In this document: positions 24,189-25,439 of the stretch, piece by piece | Layout of the letters: the number at the start of each line of letters is the position of its first letter | How positions within the stretch are numbered: position 1 is the stretch's first letter | Assembly: GCA_000934455.1 (NCBI GenBank) | Contig: KN895843.1 | Span: 1-25,439, forward strand | Reading direction: 5' to 3' | Source of the DNA: Apostichopus parvimensis | Taxonomy: Eukaryota > Echinodermata > Holothuroidea > Aspidochirotida > Stichopodidae | DNA length: 25,439 nucleotides | The notes under the pieces: model-generated | What the model saw: only the letters and a program-made list of their open reading frames with translations | What the model was told of the DNA's origin: nothing | Databases searched by the model: none | Translations under genes and position numbers: made by a program

Positions 24189-24333
24189 GGCTGCGCAGCA
24201 GCTGCAGCTAAGCTGAACTAATATCAAATAATATGAAATTATCTCTGTAGAAGAGCAGTGCTTATACAGTGCTTGTACAGAGTACAAATTATAATGTATT
24301 ATTATGCAGCCTGGCTGCAGTGATGCTGCAGCC
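24189..24333. repeat. Imperfect inverted repeat with 90-bp loop
   Basis: The left arm, 24189-24215 (GGCTGCGCAGCAGCTGCAGC...), is close to the reverse complement of the right arm at 24306-24333. The arms are GC-rich while the loop is AT-rich. No flanking duplication was seen, so it may be a foldback relic or a structured RNA segment. Confidence 0.65.
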
Positions 24334-24391
24334 CCCTCAGCATCCAATTTATGCCAAGTGCTGTGCCTTAGAATGTTTTGAACATTTAGTC

Positions 24392-24419
24392 TCATCAGGT
24401 TTTCTGACAAACCTGATGA
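24392..24419. repeat. Perfect 11-bp hairpin
   Basis: TCATCAGGTTT, a six-base loop (TCTGAC) and AAACCTGATGA form a perfect 11-bp stem. A T-rich stretch follows at 24424-24429. No function is assigned. Confidence 0.85.
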
Positions 24420-24625
24420 TGGTCCTTTTTCCACTTTCGTAACCTATGTAGTATGTACAGTATGCTGTCCTTATGTTATCGAAGTGTGTGGTGGACGGTT
24501 TGTTACACAAAGATTTGAAATGTTTGTGACGACTGGTTTAACACAGGGCCAATGTGTGAATAACTTAACAGCCCTGCCGCTGAAGTTTAATGTTGCCCAA
24601 ATGCCTGTGTGGCCAGTCCGCCACT

Positions 24626-24731
24626 GCTGGAACATGAATCCCCAAACCAGTACATTTTGGGGTAACTATATGCTAGATGCTAGTATGTTTTGGGTTAACT
24701 ATATGCTAGAACATGAATCCCCAAACCAGTA
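24626..24731. repeat. Nested short tandem repeats
   Basis: A 27-bp unit (GCTGGAACATGAATCCCCAA...) occurs at 24626-24652 and again at 24705-24731. Between and overlapping them are two 33-bp units (24649-24681 and 24682-24714) sharing TAACTATATGCTAGA. The arrangement looks like two overlapping local duplications. Confidence 0.9.
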
Positions 24732-24796
24732 GGTTACTTCACAGATTCATTGTTTCAGAACTTTACTCTAAACTTGGGCTCAATTAGTGTAACAAC

Positions 24797-25165
24797 CAGG
24801 CCTCGACAAATACGGTCGCTAACTCGCCAATGGCGACTAGAATTTTGCGACTGGTGAGCAAAAAATGCATTACGCTCGACATTTTGGCGAGTGGCTCATT
24901 CGCTCACTGCCTTTATACGATAGGCTTACTATTAACTTGTTTTAAACACTTTGACGAACACAATTTAAATAGATCGTTTTTGCTGTAAACAACTAACAGT
25001 AACACTATAACGCGATATCCTAAGTTAGGCCATACTACCTATAGGCTTATATCACACAAACACTTAGCGAGAAAAAATGGCGAGTAAATTGAACGTTTTG
25101 GGGAGTAGAATTTCAGACTCGGTCGCCAGTTGGCGAGTAGTTTTAAAAAAATTTGTTGAGGCCTG
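24797..25165. mobile_element. hAT-like MITE with perfect 8-bp target duplication
   Basis: A 369-bp element starting CAGGCCTCGACAAAT and ending with the complement of CAGGCCTCAACAAAT (one mismatch in 15). It is flanked on both sides by GTAACAAC (24789-24796 and 25166-25173). The 8-bp duplication and CAGG-type ends fit the hAT superfamily. Subterminal inverted motifs (ACTCGCCAA, TGGCGAC) recur near both ends (24819-24837 and 25122-25138) and may be transposase-binding repeats. There is no coding capacity, so mobilisation would have been in trans. Confidence 0.93.
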
Positions 25166-25439
25166 GTAACAACATAGTATTAAACATAATAACCAGTGCC
25201 CGGAATAAAGTAGTTCAAATAGATTACAAAAATATTGTCAAGCTGGAAAAATGTATACATCCTATATTATTCATGACAAGAACATGGAACCTGGCAGGAA
25301 GAATCTCAGTGTCAATGACAGAAAGATGCTACCAGCTTACGATGGCCTGTTCAGGTTCAGCTGATATAACCTTTGTAAAAAATTAATGTGAGGTTCTCCT
25401 TGAAGGGAGTATTATCAATGTAGTCCTATGTTGACAATG

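Noticed and set aside
24360-24460. Hammerhead ribozyme-like elements on the minus strand (CTGATGAG and CGAAA)
   Set aside because: CTGATGA is part of the hairpin stem, stem II does not pair beyond one base pair, and no proper cleavage triplet follows stem III.
24531-24560. TGGTTTAAC (WFN), reminiscent of the AGBL4 WFNFTVEN block
   Set aside because: The surrounding residues do not match and the frame closes after a few codons.
1-25439. CRISPR arrays, operons, bacterial promoters, phage genes
   Set aside because: The base composition, splice signals and repeat types are eukaryotic; no direct-repeat/spacer array or compact gene cluster exists.

Overview
This is eukaryotic, intron-rich, AT-rich DNA. 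It has no bacterial-style gene density, the open frames are short and mostly noise, and the repeats are animal-type DNA transposon relics. A marine invertebrate deuterostome, perhaps an echinoderm, is my best guess from the overall look of the repeats (TAGGCCTA/CTAG clusters, TTAA-flanked MITEs). That is an inference and not proven by the sequence.

The only protein-coding sequence I can support is one 123-bp internal exon at 14347-14469 (+). It has a strong pyrimidine tract with AG before it and GTAAGT after it, and it encodes the N-terminal edge of cytosolic carboxypeptidase 6 (AGBL4/CCP6), a tubulin deglutamylase. Almost everything else reads as intron or 5' flank of this gene. No further AGBL4 exon could be recognised in the 11 kb downstream, nor a convincing first exon upstream. 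This fits the very long introns known for AGBL4 in vertebrates.

Layout: 1-3240 is AT-rich sequence carrying one TTAA-flanked MITE (482-838). From 3241 to about 6260 is a CpG-preserving zone, dense in CTAG/TAGGCCTA, with a 200-bp-period duplicated block; it is the best place for a promoter or first exon. From 6261 to 11876 is mostly featureless, with a G-tract and an imperfect hairpin near 8842. At 11877-11999 is an 18-bp minisatellite and at 12624-12731 a 54-bp tandem duplication. The AGBL4 exon follows at 14347. Its downstream intron contains four non-autonomous DNA transposons: 14860-15364 (14-bp TIRs, flanking CTGTAG), 18001-18536 (TTAA), 19529-19889 (second copy of the first MITE) and 24797-25165 (hAT-like, perfect 8-bp TSD). 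It also contains several hairpins and short tandem repeats near 24.2-24.7 kb.

I found no new multi-gene system. The most interesting items are the five well-bounded MITEs (three using TTAA), one of which carries a shared peptide frame likely to contaminate gene models, and the CpG-rich island as a possible AGBL4 promoter.
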